A stretch of DNA of 64,000 bases from Trogon surrucura (lineage: Eukaryota > Chordata > Aves > Trogoniformes > Trogonidae). Both the position numbers and the translations under genes were made by a program. The DNA lies in assembly GCA_020746105.1 (NCBI GenBank), contig CM036620.1, forward strand, positions 40,823,206-40,887,205, written 5' to 3'. The notes beneath the pieces are model-generated. The model saw only the letters and a list, made by a program, of their open reading frames with translations, was not told the DNA's origin and searched no databases. Below, one piece after another: positions 61,100 to 64,000 of this stretch; the first letter of the stretch is position 1, and each line of letters starts with the position of its first letter.

Positions 61100-61339
61100 A
61101 TTAAGAGTTTAGTTAAGGCATTTTTGGTTATTGCAGTTTTAATTGTTATAGGCTTAGTTATGTTTAGTTGTTTGATAAGTATAATCAAGAAAATTATAAG
61201 CAAGCTAGCGGACGAAGCCTGGGTTGTCCAAAAAGAAAAAGGGGGATATGTAGAGGAATTTCTTGTGGAGCAGAGGTGCGGTATAACTTTAAAAGCGTGG
61301 ACAACCCAGCGTAGGCCTAAACGGAGGCTCTGTCCTTGA
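61100..61339 (+). pseudogene. env transmembrane anchor and tail remnant
   Basis: From 61100, after a stop, the frame encodes a short basic lead-in, then about 20 hydrophobic residues (AFLVIAVLIVIGLVMFSCLI), then a lysine-bearing cytoplasmic tail (KKIISKLADEAW). It passes through the polypurine tract and ends inside the 3' LTR at 61337-61339. A membrane anchor close to the polypurine tract is where the C-terminus of Env is expected. The ectodomain and fusion peptide are missing and no ATG precedes the anchor, so it is a relic. Confidence 0.65.
61230..61246 (+). promoter_or_regulatory. Polypurine tract
   Basis: AAAAAGAAAAAGGGGGA lies two bases (TA) before the 3' LTR. It is the site that primes plus-strand DNA synthesis. 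The intervening TA is what integrase trimming would remove. Confidence 0.9.
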
Positions 61340-61650
61340 AGCTGCCTTGGAGCGCGGGGAGGAGGAGGTTTTGTCTGTTTTGTGAGAGCTTTGCGAGATG
61401 CTTGGCGGGAGGTGCTGGCCCCGGGGGGAGAGGAGGGGGTGAGAGCCGCTTGCGTGGTGGAATGGCACTACCCAATGGAGCGCTGGCGCGTGTGGACCTG
61501 TGGCTGACCGGCTCTGTTGAGGGGCAGGCGCGGGGACACTGCTGAACTGTATATATTGAGCTGTCCGGAGCAATAAAGGGAGGACGATCTGTAGCTATAT
61601 TGGTGTGATGGTCGTTAACTTGGCCGGCTCTCCGAAGGGACCCCTCTTCA
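61249..61650 (+). repeat. 3' LTR (402 bp)
   Basis: Same length as the 5' LTR and identical except at 61421 (C versus T) and 61596 (T versus C), about 99.5% identity. AATAAA at 61572-61577 would terminate transcripts. It begins TGTAGAGG and ends CTTCA, followed by the right-hand target duplication. Confidence 0.95.
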
Positions 61651-61656
61651 ATTTTC
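61651..61656. repeat. Right 6-bp target-site duplication
   Basis: ATTTTC, the exact copy of 59060-59065. It shows that the element entered by integrase and that the two LTRs belong to one insertion event. Confidence 0.93.
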
Positions 61657-64000
61657 TAAATAGCAAAGATTTTTGGGGGGACTCCCCCGAAAAACTTCTC
61701 GTATGATTTAATTATTTTCACTGTTATTAAACTTTTTATTTAAACTAATGGACCTTTAAGTGTATTATGACTAGGAAATCTCCACTGGCTAAAAAGAAGT
61801 TGTCTTCAGATTTATAACTACTTCAATTTTAATAGATATATATATATATTTGTAAATTTCCTGGATCCGTGCAATGTTGCCAAACCTAATGACTTAAAGT
61901 CAGGATCCAAAAATCTTGATAAAAGGAAATTCTCTTGAGTGTCTCTCTGGGGACTGAACTTCTGTATTTCCTATACGAGTAGGAGGGCTCCTACTCTTTC
62001 AGCTGAAATTCTAGATTAACTATAAGAACAAGAGTTTGATTCTAAGAAAAACACGAGGGTGAAAAACACAAGGGTGAAAACCAGCCATGACAAAAGCATG
62101 TTAGTCCCCTAAATACCAGAATCATCAATTGCTTGCACCTCCATTTCAGATTTGAGTCGTACTAGCGGAAGAACAGATCTGTTTGCCCGTCTTCCTGCCT
62201 TTGAGAGTGGTTTGCAATGCTACATGTTGTCTCTAGCTAAACAGACTGAAAAAAACCCATGGGAACAGACCAGGTCATTTTGCATCCTGAGTTGCCTGGA
62301 GGTAAATACTGTAATCAAAGCAAACTCCCATTCCATTACCTTTATTCACTCTTTTATATGACAATATTACAGATGGCTAATCATCATTTTACTAGATTCA
62401 TTCTCTGTTTAGGGTACATCAACCTCTGCTGTTTGTAACAGTGAACACAAGGTGGGTATTTTTTCTTTCATGTGAGTGCACTTTGGCTTCTGCAATATAT
62501 GCACTGAGTAGTGGCTTTCCTGCATGAAGAGTATTGATTAGCCGTGAGCTGGAGTCCCTTGAGTAGTTCTATATGTAAAGCTCAAAATATTTACCTCTCA
62601 GGCTCTCTAAGTTCACTTTCTAGGTTTGACATGCGTGGCTGAACATCCCATGTCATCTCACTTGGTAGCTCTCATCCCTGCTAGGGTGTTCTACAGTCTG
62701 TTCTGATTTTCTGTCCTAGGTTGTATCAGAAGCCTTGGTGGAACTTTTGGCTTAGGAGGACATGTGGGAGTGGAAGTGAAAATAGGTCCCCAGTATGCTA
62801 ATTGTGGTGCCAAGCTGTGCATGGTTCAGAATGCACCTCTCATTCTTTTTCGTATTTGGCTTGAGATTTCAAAGAGCAAATACTTGAAGGTTTCAATCTA
62901 TTCCCACTGAAGAAGCTGTATACTCTTCAGCTCCATTACAAGTTCTTCTAGGGCAAGCATATGTCATTGATACATGCCTCGATGAGTGTTTGCAGCTTTT
63001 AACTCAGAGAAGAGTGAAGCTTGGTTGTTTTTGTTTTTGTTTTTTTTTCTTTTTCCTTCCTTAAAAATTCAGCAATTCTTATTAGGGCTAGGTGGCATAC
63101 GATTATATAAAAAAATGATTTGCTGAAAAACGTACCTTTATTCTTCACAAAGAAGAACCTGAATTTGCCACTTTTGGACTATGACCCTTACTACAAAATT
63201 ATTCTGAGGATTCAGGAAATTAAATTGGATTTCATCTCCTGAGAGTGAATGTCTGCATTCACTTCAACCTTCGGAGAGTGACTTAGCTGATATGCTGTGG
63301 AATGCCAGTTAGCAACATCTCCTAAATCTTTCCTGCTGGTAGTCTTACTTTTATATGCAATTATTATATGATCTCATACTAATAATTTCTATACTTAGGA
63401 TGGTTCTAGCTATTATGCTTCTTGCACTGAGTGGAAGAATATGAGGGCTGAATCCCTTCAGATAAAAAAGCAGCTGAATCAAAATCTTCCACATGCTGGA
63501 GAAGTTTCCTGGCCCTGCATGATGAGCTAAATTTTCTGACAAGAAGACCAGTGCCCTTTGGTTTTGTGAATACTTCTAATCTTCCAGTGGATTCAGCTCT
63601 TGAATACAAGGCCAAATTTTAAAAATTTGATTGAACTGAATACTTTTGCAGTTAGCTGAAACAAAAAGTGTAACTGTTTGCACAACCTTTTGGGTGATCC
63701 TTCATCGACATTCTTATAGCCTGGCAGGAATGAAAAGAAAACGATGAAGTGTTTCCTTTGTTACTAAGACAATAGAACAGAACCTTGCACATGACACTCT
63801 TCTAAGCAAGAGGAGCTTGCTTATGTAGGTCTTGCAGTTATCAGAGTGAGTGTAAAATTGCCTGGAAACTAAAGAGAGAGTAAAATATCCATGGGTCACT
63901 CTCAAGAACTCTACAAGGATCTGTCCTGCATCTGAATGTGCTAAAGTTTTTGCTAACAGACTAGATTACAGATTAGAAATTGCTTATTTAATTTGTATAT
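61657..64000. other. Gene-free stretch
   Basis: AT-rich flanking DNA with a short (AT)n at about 61835-61849 and a small duplicated 15-mer near 62050-62080. Open frames up to about 69 codons on both strands have no recognisable features. Confidence 0.6.

Larger units (their letters stand above)
59066..61650 (+). mobile_element. Internally deleted alpharetrovirus-related endogenous retrovirus
   Basis: This is a complete provirus-like unit of 2,585 bp. The order is: 5' LTR (59066-59467), primer-binding site (59470), leader with three uORFs, splice donor (59652/59653), gag remnants (59664-60660), env remnants (60752-61248), polypurine tract (61230-61246) and 3' LTR (61249-61650), bounded by a 6-bp duplication. 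Features fitting the alpharetrovirus group are the TGTAG...CTTCA LTR ends, the polyadenylation signal lying just upstream of R, the 6-bp duplication, and a matrix-like protein without Gly at position 2. No protease, reverse transcriptase or integrase sequence is present and every coding remnant is broken, so any mobility depended on proteins from a related virus. Two LTR differences in 402 suggest a recent insertion. It may match a described small avian VL30-like retrotransposon family; I cannot check that. Confidence 0.93.

Noticed and set aside
1..64000. CRISPR arrays, bacterial operons, tRNA or rRNA genes
   Set aside because: None seen; the window is vertebrate DNA and no regular direct-repeat array or cloverleaf was found by eye.

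Overview
The window is AT-rich, repeat-poor vertebrate DNA and almost certainly comes from a bird. The evidence is several CR1-lineage LINE copies with the avian CR1 3' end (tandem ATTCTATG-type units), two LTRs of avian ERVL-like appearance, and an alpharetrovirus-related endogenous retrovirus. There is no dense gene content. Most short open frames are chance or lie inside repeats. I could not tell which bird it is.

Layout. 1-0.9 kb: a decayed coding-like fragment (318-541) and a 64-bp candidate exon (765-828) with good splice sites. 0.9-24 kb: intron-like or intergenic sequence with a partial ERVL-type LTR (about 14.9-15.2 kb) and an old CR1 piece (18.6-18.8 kb). 24.0 kb: a second candidate exon whose phase fits the first and which ends in a stop. 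24.1-38.7 kb: featureless apart from simple repeats and a 79-bp tandem duplication (34.5 kb). 38.7 kb: a 66-bp inverted repeat that would fold into a long hairpin. 39.4-40.1 kb: a solo LTR. 40.9-42.7 kb: a young, 5'-truncated CR1 on the minus strand with a readable reverse transcriptase frame. 43.8 kb: a CR1 3' tail. 46.4 kb: a 47-bp candidate exon. 47 kb: a very old CR1/L3-type relic. 53.7-54.1 kb: a second copy of the young CR1 subfamily.

The most distinctive feature is at 59,060-61,656: a complete but internally deleted endogenous retrovirus of 2,585 bp. It has two 402-bp LTRs (2 differences), a perfect 6-bp target duplication, a primer-binding site, a polypurine tract, a splice donor and a plausible env acceptor, three abutting leader uORFs, and remnants of gag (matrix-like and capsid-like) and env (surface and membrane-anchor pieces). 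There is no pol. A segment of about 276 bases between two A-tracts interrupts gag and looks foreign. The element has all the visible cis signals for mobilisation but no visible means of making its own enzymes. It therefore looks like a recently active non-autonomous retroelement that borrowed proteins from a related virus.

How the parts relate: the host gene evidence is three weak plus-strand exon candidates, two of which are phase-compatible across a 23-kb gap. Everything strongly supported is a transposable element.
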